From HT1-32 sp040219025 (lineage in GTDB: Bacteria; Pseudomonadota; Alphaproteobacteria; Rhodospirillales; HT1-32), in assembly GCA_040219025.1 (NCBI GenBank), contig JAVJTE010000008.1:40597-104596 (forward strand): a stretch of DNA of 64,000 nucleotides, written 5' to 3'. Made by a program: the position numbers and the translations under genes. The notes under the pieces were generated by a model. It was given only the letters and a program-made list of their open reading frames with translations. It was not told the DNA's origin and made no database searches. Positions 1-9,369 of this stretch are shown in pieces (position 1 is the stretch's first letter; each line of letters opens with the position of its first letter).

Positions 1-220
1 CCACGATATGGGCATCCGGGCGTTCACGGCGCAGACGACGGATCGCCTGACGGGCCTGACGCTCTGCCTCGCCGGTCACCGCACAGGTATTGAAGATCAC
101 CGTATTGGCACAGCCGGCAGCCCGGGCATGTTCGCGGATCACTTCGCTTTCATAGGCGTTCAGGCGGCAGCCGAAGGTCTGGACTTCGACATCCGCCGGT
201 TTGTCGGTGCCGGTTGTCAT
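1..220 (-). CDS. mtaB: MtaB-like tRNA methylthiotransferase, N-terminal part
   Basis: Only the first 73 codons are present; the gene runs off the left edge. The ATG is at 220 on the minus strand. The visible protein begins with the MTTase fold of radical-SAM methylthiotransferases: Cys18 in FGCRLN and Cys46 in NTCAVT are the usual ligands of the auxiliary Fe-S cluster, followed by E-A-E-R-Q. The FGCRLN form fits MtaB (which makes ms2t6A at position 37 of tRNA) better than MiaB or RimO. The radical-SAM CxxxCxxC motif lies outside the window. The start overlaps the dapF stop by 4 bp (ATGA), so the two are probably translated as a coupled pair, an arrangement common in alphaproteobacteria. Confidence 0.85.
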   Translation of the reverse strand, partial: MTTGTDKPADVEVQTFGCRLNAYESEVIREHARAAGCANTVIFNTCAVTGEAERQARQAIRRLRRERPDAHIV

Positions 221-1065
221 GCGGCCGCACTGCGGACGAACATGTCCGGTGATAACAGGCCGCTGAAACTGGTGGCGACCGGGCCGGTCATCATGACATG
301 GCCGTCGGGCATCCAGTTGATATCGAGCACGCCGCCATCCAGCCGGACGGAAACCTCCCGCCCGGTCAGGCCGCGGCGATGGGCGGCGACAGCGGCAGCA
401 CAGGCACCGGACCCGCAGGCACGGGTAATGCCGGCACCGCGTTCCCAGACCCGGTAGCGGATATTGCTGTCATCGATCACCTGAACTACACCGATATTGG
501 CCCGGTCGGGAAACTGGGCGTGATTTTCGAGGATTGGTCCGTGGATCGCCAGATCAACCTTTGCCACATCCTCAACAAAAAAGACGGCATGGGGATTGCC
601 CATATTGACGCCGACCGCATCAGTCAGCGGCCCGCTGGCGACGGGGATATGCAGGGTGTCGACGGCATCGCGGATCGGCACTTCACGCCAGTCCAGCCGG
701 GCCGGACCCATATCGACGCAGACCCGGCCGTCATCGGTGGATTCGGCATCCAGCAGCCCGGCGATGGTTTCAATCACCAGATGGTCGGCATCACTTTCCC
801 CCATGACCATGGCGGCAACACAGCGTGTTCCGTTGCCACAGGCACCGGCCTCGCTGCCGTCCGGGTTGCGGATGCGCATGAAAACATCGGCCATATCGTC
901 GCGGGCCGGCTCCAGGATCAGCAGCTGGTCAAATCCGACACCGGTCCGCCGGTCGCCGATGGCGCGGGCCTCTTCCGGCCCGATGACAAGCTTGCCGTCG
1001 CGGGCGTCGAGGACCACGAAATCATTGCCGAGGCCATGCATTTTGGTGAAAGGAATGCTGTTCAT
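217..1065 (-). CDS. dapF: diaminopimelate epimerase DapF
   Basis: A 282-residue cytoplasmic enzyme that interconverts LL- and meso-diaminopimelate in lysine and peptidoglycan synthesis. Both catalytic cysteines are visible: Cys76 in GACGNGTRC and Cys217 in RACGSGACA, the two-base mechanism of the PLP-independent epimerases. The N-terminal KMHGLGNDF signature and the length are typical of the family. It is followed immediately by mtaB with a 4-bp overlap. Nothing odd is seen. Confidence 0.97.
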   Translation of the reverse strand: MNSIPFTKMHGLGNDFVVLDARDGKLVIGPEEARAIGDRRTGVGFDQLLILEPARDDMADVFMRIRNPDGSEAGACGNGTRCVAAMVMGESDADHLVIETIAGLLDAESTDDGRVCVDMGPARLDWREVPIRDAVDTLHIPVASGPLTDAVGVNMGNPHAVFFVEDVAKVDLAIHGPILENHAQFPDRANIGVVQVIDDSNIRYRVWERGAGITRACGSGACAAAVAAHRRGLTGREVSVRLDGGVLDINWMPDGHVMMTGPVATSFSGLLSPDMFVRSAAA

Positions 1066-1169
1066 GCCGCGTTATATGGCGGTTCCGCCGCCACTGTCCA
1101 TCCCCGCCCGCCGAAAATGGCTGCGTATTCACCAGATATCCGCCCGCTCCCCGCGGTCCGGGGCGGGGG

Positions 1170-1880
1170 TCAGCGCAACCGGGGTGTCAGGCTGGCAAGT
1201 TTCTGCATCTTGTCCCAGCGTGTTTCCGGAGCGACTTCCGGCACAGTCCAGAACGAGGCGCCCTTGTGGCGGATATGGGTGTCGAGAACCGTTGCGGCCT
1301 GTTCGACATCACCGGTCTCAATCGCCTCGGTCAGTATTTTATGCTCGGCAAACGACTTCTTCATATGTTCCGGTGTTGCCCCGAGCTTGTTGCGGATCGT
1401 GTCGATTTTTGAGGCGAAGGACCGCCGGGCCATGGTGAGATAGGGATTGGCGGCATATTCAAACAGCGCCTCGTGAAAGAGTGCGTCATTCTCGGAATAG
1501 GCACGGCTGTCGCCATCCCGGAGGGCAACTTCCATATTATCGGTTGCTGTCCGCCAGGCCCGGGCAAGCTCGTCGCCGTTGTCTCGCATGGCCAGTCGCA
1601 GGGCACCGACCTCCAGTACCGAGCGTGTTTCGCTGACCTGAACGAATTCGGCCCTGCCCATCGTGAAGACATAGGTGCCGGACTGGGGCTCGGTCCGGAC
1701 AATGCCTTCCATCTCCAGCCGCGCGAAGGCTTCCCGCACCGGGGTGCGGCTGACCTCGTAACGGCGGGCGATGCGTGACTCCGACAGCGCATCGCCCAGC
1801 TCGAATTGTCCGTGCACAATTTCCAGCCTGAGCCGGTCTGTTACCAGATCTGCAAGAGAAACAGGGCCGTCTACACGCAT
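1170..1880 (-). CDS. GntR family (FadR/FCD) transcriptional regulator
   Basis: A 236-residue regulator. The N-terminal winged helix (about residues 10-75) has the YEVSRTPVREAFARLE recognition-helix pattern. The C-terminal FCD ligand domain shows the usual metal or ligand residues Asp132, His136, His180 and His202. I chose the ATG at 1880 rather than the TTG at 1886 because CGGAG lies a good distance upstream of it. The gene is downstream of, and on the same strand as, the catabolic operon ending at 1954. An ATGCCAGTAT motif just upstream of it recurs twice in front of the operon, so it is probably an autoregulated, effector-released repressor of that operon. The effector is unknown. Confidence 0.9.
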   Translation of the reverse strand: MRVDGPVSLADLVTDRLRLEIVHGQFELGDALSESRIARRYEVSRTPVREAFARLEMEGIVRTEPQSGTYVFTMGRAEFVQVSETRSVLEVGALRLAMRDNGDELARAWRTATDNMEVALRDGDSRAYSENDALFHEALFEYAANPYLTMARRSFASKIDTIRNKLGATPEHMKKSFAEHKILTEAIETGDVEQAATVLDTHIRHKGASFWTVPEVAPETRWDKMQKLASLTPRLR

Positions 1881-1908
1881 CGGCAACTCCGGATGTGAAC
1901 GTTAAACG

Positions 1909-1953
1909 TCATAATGTACCATACCTTTATCGCCTTGCATGCCAGTATACCAG
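1909..1953. promoter_or_regulatory. putative GntR operator and gntR promoter region
   Basis: The space between the ThDP gene stop and gntR contains ATGCCAGTATACCAG at 1939-1953, with an AT-rich ATAATGTACCATACC stretch beside it at 1910-1924. The first ten bases of the motif recur exactly at 11579 and 11601 upstream of the GST-led operon. Assignment as the operator of the adjacent GntR protein is inference from this shared motif. Confidence 0.55.
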
Positions 1954-3753
1954 TCAGACGGGCACTTCATGACGACCGCCAAACATGGGCGCGGAGCGAC
2001 CCAGCCCGGGCAATTCCCAGACACCGGCGCCACCGGGGTTGGTGTCTGCCCCGATATTGGCGTCGATGACATAAGGCCGGTTGGTTGCAATGCCCTTGCG
2101 GATAGCTTCGCCCAGATCTTCCGGACGGTCGATCGAGACACCTTCAACGCCGAACGACCGGGCCATGGCGGCAAAGTCGGGGTTGTAGGGCTCACCCGTA
2201 TCCGGCAGCCGGAAATCGGTCGCCAGTTCACGCCCGCCCAGATAGCCGCGCTGCAAACCGCGGATCGAGGCATAGGCGTAGTTGTTCCAGACAACCCAGA
2301 CCGCCGGAATGTTATATTCGACAGCCGTGGCCAGAACCGTGTTGTGCATCAGGAAAGCCCCGTCGCCACAGACCGACACACAGGGACGGTCCGGTGCTGC
2401 CAGCTTTGCGCCCAGCACCCCGGCCACGCCAAAGCCCATCGGGCCATAACCCATGGAGCCGATCAGGCTGTCTGGCCGTTTCGGGCGGGTATACTGGATC
2501 AGCCAGTTGTGATGGATCCCGATGTCGGAGACCAGAATGGCATCTTCCGGCAGGGCGAGGTCGATTTCACGGGCCGCCCGCTGCGGATTGATCGGAGAAG
2601 CAGGATCCTTGAAGCCGGGGGCGGTAAAATCGGCCCATTCCTTGCGCCAGCCTTCGATATCGGCCAGCCACTTCCGGCGGGGAGCGGAGAGTTCCGTCGA
2701 CGCGCCGTCAAGTTCCGACAGCAACTGTTTCATGAAGGTCCGGGAATCCGCCATGATACCGAGTGCAACAGGATAGTTGCGGCCGATTTCTTCCGGATCG
2801 ATATCGACATGGATCAGCTTCGTTGGCGGAATATTGAAGGAATAGCCGGGAATCCAGGTTGATGATGTGCGGTCATCGAACCGCATGCCCATCGCCAGAA
2901 TGACATCGGCCTGACGTGTTGCATGGTTGGCCTGATACATGCCGTTACGGGCAACGAGGCCAAGCGCCAGCGGATGTTCCGACGGGATTGCGCCGAGACC
3001 GGAGGCCGAGGCAGCAACCGGAATCTGGTACTTTTCTGCCAGTTCCAGCAACAGGGTCGAGGCGTCACCATAGCGGCAGCCCTGGCCGACCATGATGACC
3101 GGACGTTCTGCGGCAAGCAGCATGCGTGCGGCTTTCTCGACACTTTCCTGATCGCCGCCGGCACGACAGGAAATATTGTCGGTCCAGGCTTTCGGATCGG
3201 GGGTTTCGGCACCGGTATCTTCCTTGAAGATATCGAAAGGCACATCGACGACAACCGGGCCAGGTCGGCCCGTCATCATCGTCTTCCAGGCTTCGCGCAC
3301 CGTGACCGGCATCTGCTCGCCGCGGGTTGGCTGATAGACCCGTTTGCAATAGGCCTTCACCGTCGACGGAAAGTCTGCCTGATAATGGCGATAGAGCTCC
3401 TGAAAGGCACCCCTGTTGAACTGGTTTGTCGGCACGTTCCCGGTGACCGCAAAGAACGGAACTGAATCCATGAAGGCGTTGCCGAGACAGATCGGCATGT
3501 TTGCCGAACCGGGACCGCAGGAGGTGAAGGTTGCCGTAGCCTGGCCGGAAATCCGGTAGTAGACATCGGCCATGAAACCGGCGACGGATTCATGGCGGAC
3601 GGAGACGGTTTTGACATCTTCCGAGCGCTCATAAAGCGCGTCGATGAAGCCGATATTGCCGTGACCGCACAGGCCGAAAGCGTAGGGAACGCCCTGCTGG
3701 ATCAGGTGGTCGACGATCATCTGGCCGCCGTTGAGACTGTTTTTGACTGACAT
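1954..3753 (-). CDS. thiamine diphosphate-dependent acetolactate-synthase-like enzyme
   Basis: A 599-residue member of the ThDP decarboxylase/acetolactate synthase superfamily with all three domains: pyrimidine-binding (1-170, catalytic Glu55 in SVRHESVAGF), central (about 195-350) and PP-binding (380-570, GDGAF at 463-467 with Asn490-Asn491). It is the last gene of a TRAP transporter, aldehyde dehydrogenase and Old Yellow Enzyme operon and has no small regulatory subunit nearby. It is therefore probably a catabolic 2-oxoacid decarboxylase or lyase rather than the branched-chain biosynthetic IlvB. A 2-oxoacid to aldehyde to acid route with the neighbouring dehydrogenase is a reasonable inference, but the substrate cannot be read from sequence. 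GAGGAG precedes the ATG. Confidence 0.85.
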   Translation of the reverse strand: MSVKNSLNGGQMIVDHLIQQGVPYAFGLCGHGNIGFIDALYERSEDVKTVSVRHESVAGFMADVYYRISGQATATFTSCGPGSANMPICLGNAFMDSVPFFAVTGNVPTNQFNRGAFQELYRHYQADFPSTVKAYCKRVYQPTRGEQMPVTVREAWKTMMTGRPGPVVVDVPFDIFKEDTGAETPDPKAWTDNISCRAGGDQESVEKAARMLLAAERPVIMVGQGCRYGDASTLLLELAEKYQIPVAASASGLGAIPSEHPLALGLVARNGMYQANHATRQADVILAMGMRFDDRTSSTWIPGYSFNIPPTKLIHVDIDPEEIGRNYPVALGIMADSRTFMKQLLSELDGASTELSAPRRKWLADIEGWRKEWADFTAPGFKDPASPINPQRAAREIDLALPEDAILVSDIGIHHNWLIQYTRPKRPDSLIGSMGYGPMGFGVAGVLGAKLAAPDRPCVSVCGDGAFLMHNTVLATAVEYNIPAVWVVWNNYAYASIRGLQRGYLGGRELATDFRLPDTGEPYNPDFAAMARSFGVEGVSIDRPEDLGEAIRKGIATNRPYVIDANIGADTNPGGAGVWELPGLGRSAPMFGGRHEVPV

Positions 3754-3764
3754 GATTATTCTCC

Positions 3765-4286
3765 TCAGGAAGCCAGCGTACCGCGTGGCGGGTAATTGCG
3801 TTCTTTCACGATCCGGGCGATTTCCAGCAGGTCATCGATTTTTGGTCGTGCAAACGGGAAGGTGTTGATGACCGCGCCATAAAGCGTCAGGTCGGGCATG
3901 ACGAAAAAGACGCCGGGCTCGGCGAATATCTCGCTCTCATGGCTTGCGTAATTTCGGGAAATGTAGAGCCCGAGCTGGCGTGCCACCTCGATCGGCAGGC
4001 CATAGCCGAGCGGCACATTGGGTATGTCCCATTCATTGCGTGATTGTTCTGCCCGTTCTGCGGGGTCGGCGGACATGGCAATCATGTCGAGCTCAACCTC
4101 GCGGAATTCCTCATGCCGGGCGGACATTTCTTCCAGATGACGGCGGCAGCGCGGACAATGAACCCCGCGAAAGACATCGATCATCAGCATGAAGGCCGGC
4201 GCATTGTCGGCCAGACGCCAGCGCCCGCCCCCTGCAAGGTGGATATCAATGTCCGGCATGGAACCGGTCGGCAAAAGTCGTTGCAT
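3765..4286 (-). CDS. peroxiredoxin/AhpC-TSA-like thioredoxin-fold protein
   Basis: A 173-residue thioredoxin-fold protein. Cys44 and Cys47 form a CPRC motif at the start of an alpha helix (FRGVHCPRCRRHLEEM), followed by an AhpC-like segment (DMIAMSADPAERAEQS). The CxxC spacing is thioredoxin-like, whereas the surrounding sequence is that of the AhpC/TSA redoxins. There is no signal peptide, so it is cytoplasmic. It sits 11 bp upstream of the ThDP gene and 24 bp downstream of an Old Yellow Enzyme gene. In this operon it could protect the flavin enzymes or reduce a pathway intermediate; that is inference. TGAGGATAT precedes the ATG. Confidence 0.75.
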   Translation of the reverse strand: MQRLLPTGSMPDIDIHLAGGGRWRLADNAPAFMLMIDVFRGVHCPRCRRHLEEMSARHEEFREVELDMIAMSADPAERAEQSRNEWDIPNVPLGYGLPIEVARQLGLYISRNYASHESEIFAEPGVFFVMPDLTLYGAVINTFPFARPKIDDLLEIARIVKERNYPPRGTLAS

Positions 4287-4310
4287 GTAAATATCCTCAA
4301 TAAATGGCGA

Positions 4311-5438
4311 TCAGCCGGCAGTGCCGCGTTCGACAGGTCCGGTCATCTGGTTTTCGGGTGCCGGGACAGTTGACATTCCCCAGTCGTCGGGATGGGCGCG
4401 TTCGTACTGCTTGGCATAGATTGCGTTCGCGCCAAGTTCACGGGCCGCCTGCCAGGGCCAGCGGGGGTTGAACAGCATGATACGGGCGAGGCCAACCATG
4501 TCGGCTTGTCCGGTGCGCAGGATGGTCTCGGCCTGACGGGCTTCCGTGATCTGTCCAACCGTAACGACCTTCATTTTTACTGCGGATTTGATCCGGGCGG
4601 CAAAGCCGGTCTGATAGCCGGGGCCGGTCTCGATTTTCTGATGAGGTGACAGACCGCCGGAGGAAACATCAATAAGATCGCAGCCCATCTCATCCAGCCG
4701 TCTGGCGAAGATAACCGAGCTTTCGAGATCCCATCCGCCGCTGACCCAGTCGGTCACAGAGAGGCGGACACCAAGCGGCTTGTCCTCCGGCCAGGCAGCG
4801 CGGACGGCTTCGAAGACTTCAAGACCGAAGCGCATCCGGTTTTCCAGTGATCCGCCATATCTGTCGGCTCGCCGGTTGCTGATCGGTGACAGGAACTGAT
4901 GGATCAGAAACCCGTGGGCAGCATGCAGTTCGATCACATGGCAGCTGGCACGGGCAGCACGAACGGCGCTGTCGGCAAACATGCCGATAATCGCCTGAAT
5001 TTCAGTCAGGCTGAGTTCCCGGGGGACGGGTCCGCCTTCCTTTATCGGAACGGGTGACGGTGCGACGGGTTCTGAACCGCCTTCGTCGATGCTGATCGAG
5101 CCACCACCGGAGGCTTTCCGGCCACCGTGGCAAAGCTGGACGCCAAAGGCTGCGGATCCCTGCTTGCGGAAGAAAGAACAGATATGACCGATACCCGCTT
5201 CCTGTTCGTCAGTGTAAATTGACAGACAGGACGACTGGCCTCGGGCAATGGCCTCGATATAGCAACTTTCCGACAGCGCCATACCGGCACCGGAGACGGC
5301 ATATTGTCCGAGATGCACGAAATGCCAGTCACCGGCGACACCATCTTCGGCGGAGAACTGGGTCATCGGTTCCACCACAATGCGGTTCGGGACGGTAAGC
5401 CCCCTTAGTTCAATCGGTTCAAAAAGTCTGACGGTCAT
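4311..5438 (-). CDS. NADH:flavin oxidoreductase/Old Yellow Enzyme (copy 1)
   Basis: A 375-residue FMN-dependent TIM barrel of the OYE family. Visible landmarks are the N-terminal PNRIVVEPMTQFSA strand, the ELHAAHGFLIHQFLSP active-site segment with the catalytic His/Asn region, NRRADRYGGSLENRMRF, and a C-terminal phosphate-binding region ending in GLARIMLFNPRWPWQAA. Such enzymes reduce activated C=C bonds of enones or unsaturated acids. It is a close paralogue of the next gene upstream (5464-6609), but lacks about eight residues (RPHWEGGG region) present there. It is cytoplasmic and part of the TRAP/ALDH operon. Confidence 0.88.
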   Translation of the reverse strand: MTVRLFEPIELRGLTVPNRIVVEPMTQFSAEDGVAGDWHFVHLGQYAVSGAGMALSESCYIEAIARGQSSCLSIYTDEQEAGIGHICSFFRKQGSAAFGVQLCHGGRKASGGGSISIDEGGSEPVAPSPVPIKEGGPVPRELSLTEIQAIIGMFADSAVRAARASCHVIELHAAHGFLIHQFLSPISNRRADRYGGSLENRMRFGLEVFEAVRAAWPEDKPLGVRLSVTDWVSGGWDLESSVIFARRLDEMGCDLIDVSSGGLSPHQKIETGPGYQTGFAARIKSAVKMKVVTVGQITEARQAETILRTGQADMVGLARIMLFNPRWPWQAARELGANAIYAKQYERAHPDDWGMSTVPAPENQMTGPVERGTAG

Positions 5439-5463
5439 AACGAATTCTCTCTATAGACGCAGG

Positions 5464-6609
5464 TCAGTCGGCGGTGCCGCGTTCGACAGGCTGGGTCGGC
5501 TGGTTGCCCGGTGCGGAGACGCCGGGGATTGCCCAGCGGCTGGGATGTGCGCGTTCATACTGCTTGGCGTAGATTGCGTTTGCGCCGAGTTCCTGTGCGG
5601 CCTGCCAGGGCCAGCGAGGGTTGAACAGCATGATGCGGGCGAGGCCGATCATGTCGGCCTGTCCGGTCCGCAGGATGGTCTCGGCCTGCCGGGCTTCGGT
5701 GATCTGCCCGACCGTGATGACCTTCATTTTCACTTCGGATTTGATCCGGGCGGCAAAACCGGTCTGGTAGCCGGGGCCGGATTCAATTTTCTGGTCTGGC
5801 GACAGGCCGCCGGAGGAGACATCAATAAAATCACAACCCATCTCGTCCAGCCGTTTGGCAAAGGCGACCGAGCCTTCGAGATCCCAGCCGCCACTGACCC
5901 AGTCGGTCGCAGAGATGCGGATACCGAGGGGTTTGTCCTCCGGCCAGACGGCGCGGACAGCTTCGAAGATCTCCAGCCCGAAGCGCATCCGGTTTTCCAG
6001 CGACCCGCCATATCTGTCGGTCCGCCGGTTGGTAATCGGCGACAGGAATTCATGGATCAGATAGCCATGGGCACCGTGCAGTTCGACCACATGACATCCG
6101 GCGCGTGCAGCCCGGGTGGCACTGTCGGCAAACATCCCGATGATGGCCTGAATTTCTGTCAGGCTGAGCTCGCGCGGGGCCGGCCATCCTTCCTTGATCG
6201 GGACTGGTGACGGGGCGACGGCCTCATAACCGCCTTCGTCGAGGCCGAGCTTCCCGCCGCCTTCCCAGTGCGGCCGCGATGACGCCTTGCGGCCACCGTG
6301 GCAAAGCTGGACGCCGAAGGCTGCGGACCCCTGATTGCGGAAGAACGAGCAGACACGACCGACACCGGCTTCCTGTTCGTCGGTATAAATCGACAGGCAG
6401 GACGGATTATTACGGGCGATGGCTTCGATGTAGCAGCTCTCCGACAGCACCATCCCGGCGCCGGAGACGGCGAATTGTCCCAGATGCATGATATGCCAGT
6501 CACCGGCGACACCGTCATGGGCAGAGAACTGTGTCATTGGTTCTACGACAATGCGGTTCGGGAGGGTAAGGCCCCGGAGTTCAATCGGTTCAAAAAGTCT
6601 GACGGCCAT
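5464..6609 (-). CDS. NADH:flavin oxidoreductase/Old Yellow Enzyme (copy 2)
   Basis: A 381-residue paralogue of the 4311-5438 protein, nearly identical over most of its length and directly upstream of it, so the pair arose by tandem duplication. It carries the same OYE landmarks (VVEPMTQFSA, ELHGAHGYLIHEFLSP, DRYGGSLENRMRFGLE). It differs by the inserted RPHWEGGG segment near residue 112 in the loop preceding the substrate cap, where substrate preference is often set in this family. AAAGGGG precedes the ATG. The two probably act on related substrates, or the second copy raises dosage; sequence cannot decide. Confidence 0.88.
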   Translation of the reverse strand: MAVRLFEPIELRGLTLPNRIVVEPMTQFSAHDGVAGDWHIMHLGQFAVSGAGMVLSESCYIEAIARNNPSCLSIYTDEQEAGVGRVCSFFRNQGSAAFGVQLCHGGRKASSRPHWEGGGKLGLDEGGYEAVAPSPVPIKEGWPAPRELSLTEIQAIIGMFADSATRAARAGCHVVELHGAHGYLIHEFLSPITNRRTDRYGGSLENRMRFGLEIFEAVRAVWPEDKPLGIRISATDWVSGGWDLEGSVAFAKRLDEMGCDFIDVSSGGLSPDQKIESGPGYQTGFAARIKSEVKMKVITVGQITEARQAETILRTGQADMIGLARIMLFNPRWPWQAAQELGANAIYAKQYERAHPSRWAIPGVSAPGNQPTQPVERGTAD

Positions 6610-6620
6610 AACGGACCCCT

Positions 6621-8066
6621 TTAAAGGCTGATGGTAATAAGACGCTCGTCGGTCAGTTCCCGGATGGCGTATTTCGGTCCTTCACGACCGAAACCACTGT
6701 CCTTGACGCCGCCATAAGGCATCAGGTCGACACGGCTGGAGCAGGTCTCGTTGATATGAACGCCGCCGACATAAAGTTTTTGCGCCGCTGTCATGGCGCG
6801 CGTGATGTCCCGGGTGAACAGGCCTGTCGCCAGCCCGTAGGGAGTCGCGTTGATTTCGTCGATGGCATCATCAAGCGAACCGAAAGGCCGGATGTTGACG
6901 ACGGGTCCGAAAACTTCTTCCTTCATAACCTTCATGTCCGGTGTCACGTCGGTCAGCACTGTCGGCGCGATGACCGGCCCCGTCCGCTCACCACCGGCCA
7001 GCAATGTAGCGCCTTCGGCAATCGCGGCATCGATCCAGCTCTTTACCCGGATCGCCTCTTTCTCTGAAATCAAAGGCCCGACGGCGGTTTCCGCCAGATG
7101 CGGGTTGCCGTATTTCAGCGCCTTCACAGCCGTCAGATAACGCGGCAACACGGTATCAATGATGTCCTGGTGGATATACAGCCGCTGGATAGAGGTGCAG
7201 ACCTGTCCTGCCTTGCGAAAACCGGCCCGGACAACCTTTGACAAGGCCAGATCAATATCTGCATCCGCGTCGATGATCGTGGCGGCGATGGACCCAAGTT
7301 CCATCTGGGTCCGGCGGAGACCGGCAGCGGCATGGATTTTCGCACCAACCGCAGTCGAGCCGGTGAAGGTGAAGAAGCGAACCGTCGGATTGCCGGTCAG
7401 CCAGTCGCTCATCTTGCTGCCGGAGCCATTGACAATGGCGAGGAAGTCCGCCGGGAAGCCGGCATCGATCAGGATTTCGACCAGCATCTGCGTGGTCATC
7501 GGTGTCGCCGAGGCCGGCTTGACGATGACCGCGTTACCGGCGGCCAGCGCCGGAGCGATCTTGTGGGTTACGGTATTCAGCGGCGCGTTGAACGGGGTGA
7601 TCGCACAGACCACGCCAAGCGGCACACGCAGGGTGAATCCCAGCCGCTTTTCCTGTCCGGGCGCACCGGCCAGCGGGATAACCTCGCCGGCCAGATTCCG
7701 CGCCTCATCCGATGAGGACAGCAGGGTCTGGACAGTCCGGCTGACCTCGCCCTCGGCATCCGAGCGGGCAAAACCGGCTTCGGTTACAATGGTCTCAACC
7801 AGCTCTGCCTTGCGGTTTTCAATCAGTTCTGCTGCCTTCGCCAGCGCCACGGCACGGGCAGCCGGGGTCAGCGGGCCGCGCCGGAAGGCGGCATCAAGCG
7901 CGGCAATCGCCCGGTTGACGATGGCTTCGTCGGCAATCGCAATCTCCGCCACCTGCTCGCCGGAATATTTGTCATACAGCGGGACGGTTCCGGCCCCGTC
8001 GATCCACTGTCCGTCGACCAGCAGCCGGACGGACTTTGGTTTTGCAGGCGATGTCATCTTGTTCAT
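6621..8066 (-). CDS. NAD(P)-dependent aldehyde dehydrogenase
   Basis: A 481-residue ALDH superfamily enzyme. The cofactor motif FTFTGST is at 232-238, the general base Glu256 is in ELGS, and the nucleophile Cys290 is in GQVCTS. NPLSEK-like substrate determinants are replaced by the divergent sequence of the broad-specificity lactaldehyde/benzaldehyde branch. It oxidises an aldehyde to an acid in the cytoplasm. Its position 11 bp upstream of the OYE pair and downstream of the TRAP genes fits oxidation of the aldehyde released by the ThDP enzyme of the same operon; that pathway role is inference. An alternative ATG lies three codons in. Confidence 0.92.
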   Translation of the reverse strand: MNKMTSPAKPKSVRLLVDGQWIDGAGTVPLYDKYSGEQVAEIAIADEAIVNRAIAALDAAFRRGPLTPAARAVALAKAAELIENRKAELVETIVTEAGFARSDAEGEVSRTVQTLLSSSDEARNLAGEVIPLAGAPGQEKRLGFTLRVPLGVVCAITPFNAPLNTVTHKIAPALAAGNAVIVKPASATPMTTQMLVEILIDAGFPADFLAIVNGSGSKMSDWLTGNPTVRFFTFTGSTAVGAKIHAAAGLRRTQMELGSIAATIIDADADIDLALSKVVRAGFRKAGQVCTSIQRLYIHQDIIDTVLPRYLTAVKALKYGNPHLAETAVGPLISEKEAIRVKSWIDAAIAEGATLLAGGERTGPVIAPTVLTDVTPDMKVMKEEVFGPVVNIRPFGSLDDAIDEINATPYGLATGLFTRDITRAMTAAQKLYVGGVHINETCSSRVDLMPYGGVKDSGFGREGPKYAIRELTDERLITISL

Positions 8067-8084
8067 CGGTTCAGATCCTTGAAA

Positions 8085-9368
8085 TCAGTCGTAGAACATG
8101 TTGGGAAAGGTCAGGACGATGGCGGGGACATAGGTGATCAGCATCAGGACAGCGATCAGGATGATGACCATCGGAACTGCCTCGCGGATGACCCCTTCAG
8201 GGCGCGTCCCGACGGCGGCAGCTGACAGATACAGCAGGATACCGACCGGCGGTGTGCAGAGCCCGATGAGCAGGTTAACGATCATCACGACGCCGAAATG
8301 GGTCGGGTCGATCCCCAGGCTGGTAGCAATCGGAAAGAAGATCGGGGTGAGGATGATGATTGAGGGCAGAGCATCGAGAAACAGTCCGACAATCAGCAGG
8401 AAGATGTTGATCATCAACAGCACGACCAGCGGGTTCTCGGAGATCAGGAACATCGCATCTGCCACCTGTTTGGCGACCTGAAGATCTGCGATGATCCAGG
8501 CGATAACCGAGCTGGCGCCGACAACAACCAGAACCGTCGCGGTCCCGACCGAGGCACGAACCAGCGCCCGGTAAAATCCGGTCCAGGTCAGTTCCTTCAG
8601 GATGAACATGCCGGCAACGAAGCTGTAGCCGACGGCAATGGCACCGGCTTCCGTCGCCGTAAAGATGCCGCCCAGGATACCGACCAGAATGAAGATCGGC
8701 ACGAACAGGGCCACAATGGCGTCGCGCCCCGTGGTAAGAGCACGCTTGCGGGAGAAAGGTTCACCCTTGTCCCAACCCTTCCGGACGGCCATGAAATAGC
8801 AATAGCCCATCAGGGATCCGCCGATCAGGATTCCCGGAACCATACCGGCAAGAAACAGTTTGCCGACGGATTGTTCGGTCAGCACCGCAAAAATAATCAT
8901 CGGAATTGACGGCGGGATAATCGGTCCCATGACCGAGGATACGGCGGTCAGTGCCCCGGCGAATTCCGGCTTGAAGCCTTTTTTGACCATTGAGCGGCCC
9001 AGTACCGACCCGACGACGGCGGCACCGGCGGCAGCAGAACCGGAAATACAGGCGAACATCATCGAGGTGACGATATTTACATGGGCGAGGTTGCCGCGGA
9101 TATGGCCGACCAGTGCCTGGGCAAAGGCAACGATCCGCTGGGTGATCCCGCCGGCATTCATCAACTCGCCGGCCAGAAAGAAGAAGGCAACGGCCAGCAG
9201 GGCATAGTGATTGACGCCGGACACGAAGAACTGGGGAATCAGCTCGAGGGGGAGGTCCGGACGGTAGACAAAGATGGTCACCAGTGAGGCACCAAGAATG
9301 GCAAAGACAAGGGGAACGCCGAGCAAGGCCAGCAGCAGCATGATCCCGATCAGCAGGAGAACGGTCAT
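8085..9368 (-). CDS. dctM: TRAP transporter large permease DctM
   Basis: A 427-residue polytopic membrane protein of the DctM family (about 12-13 helices; signature regions GSAAAGAAVVGSVLGRSMVKKG and GPIIPPSIPMIIFAVL). It is the ion-coupled transport subunit of a tripartite ATP-independent periplasmic transporter. The open frame extends 17 codons upstream, but the ATG at 9368 gives the standard MTVLLLIGIMLLLALLG first helix and lies 2 bp past the dctQ stop, so it is the likely start. It works with the adjacent DctQ and DctP. Confidence 0.93.
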   Translation of the reverse strand: MTVLLLIGIMLLLALLGVPLVFAILGASLVTIFVYRPDLPLELIPQFFVSGVNHYALLAVAFFFLAGELMNAGGITQRIVAFAQALVGHIRGNLAHVNIVTSMMFACISGSAAAGAAVVGSVLGRSMVKKGFKPEFAGALTAVSSVMGPIIPPSIPMIIFAVLTEQSVGKLFLAGMVPGILIGGSLMGYCYFMAVRKGWDKGEPFSRKRALTTGRDAIVALFVPIFILVGILGGIFTATEAGAIAVGYSFVAGMFILKELTWTGFYRALVRASVGTATVLVVVGASSVIAWIIADLQVAKQVADAMFLISENPLVVLLMINIFLLIVGLFLDALPSIIILTPIFFPIATSLGIDPTHFGVVMIVNLLIGLCTPPVGILLYLSAAAVGTRPEGVIREAVPMVIILIAVLMLITYVPAIVLTFPNMFYD

Positions 9369-9369
9369 G

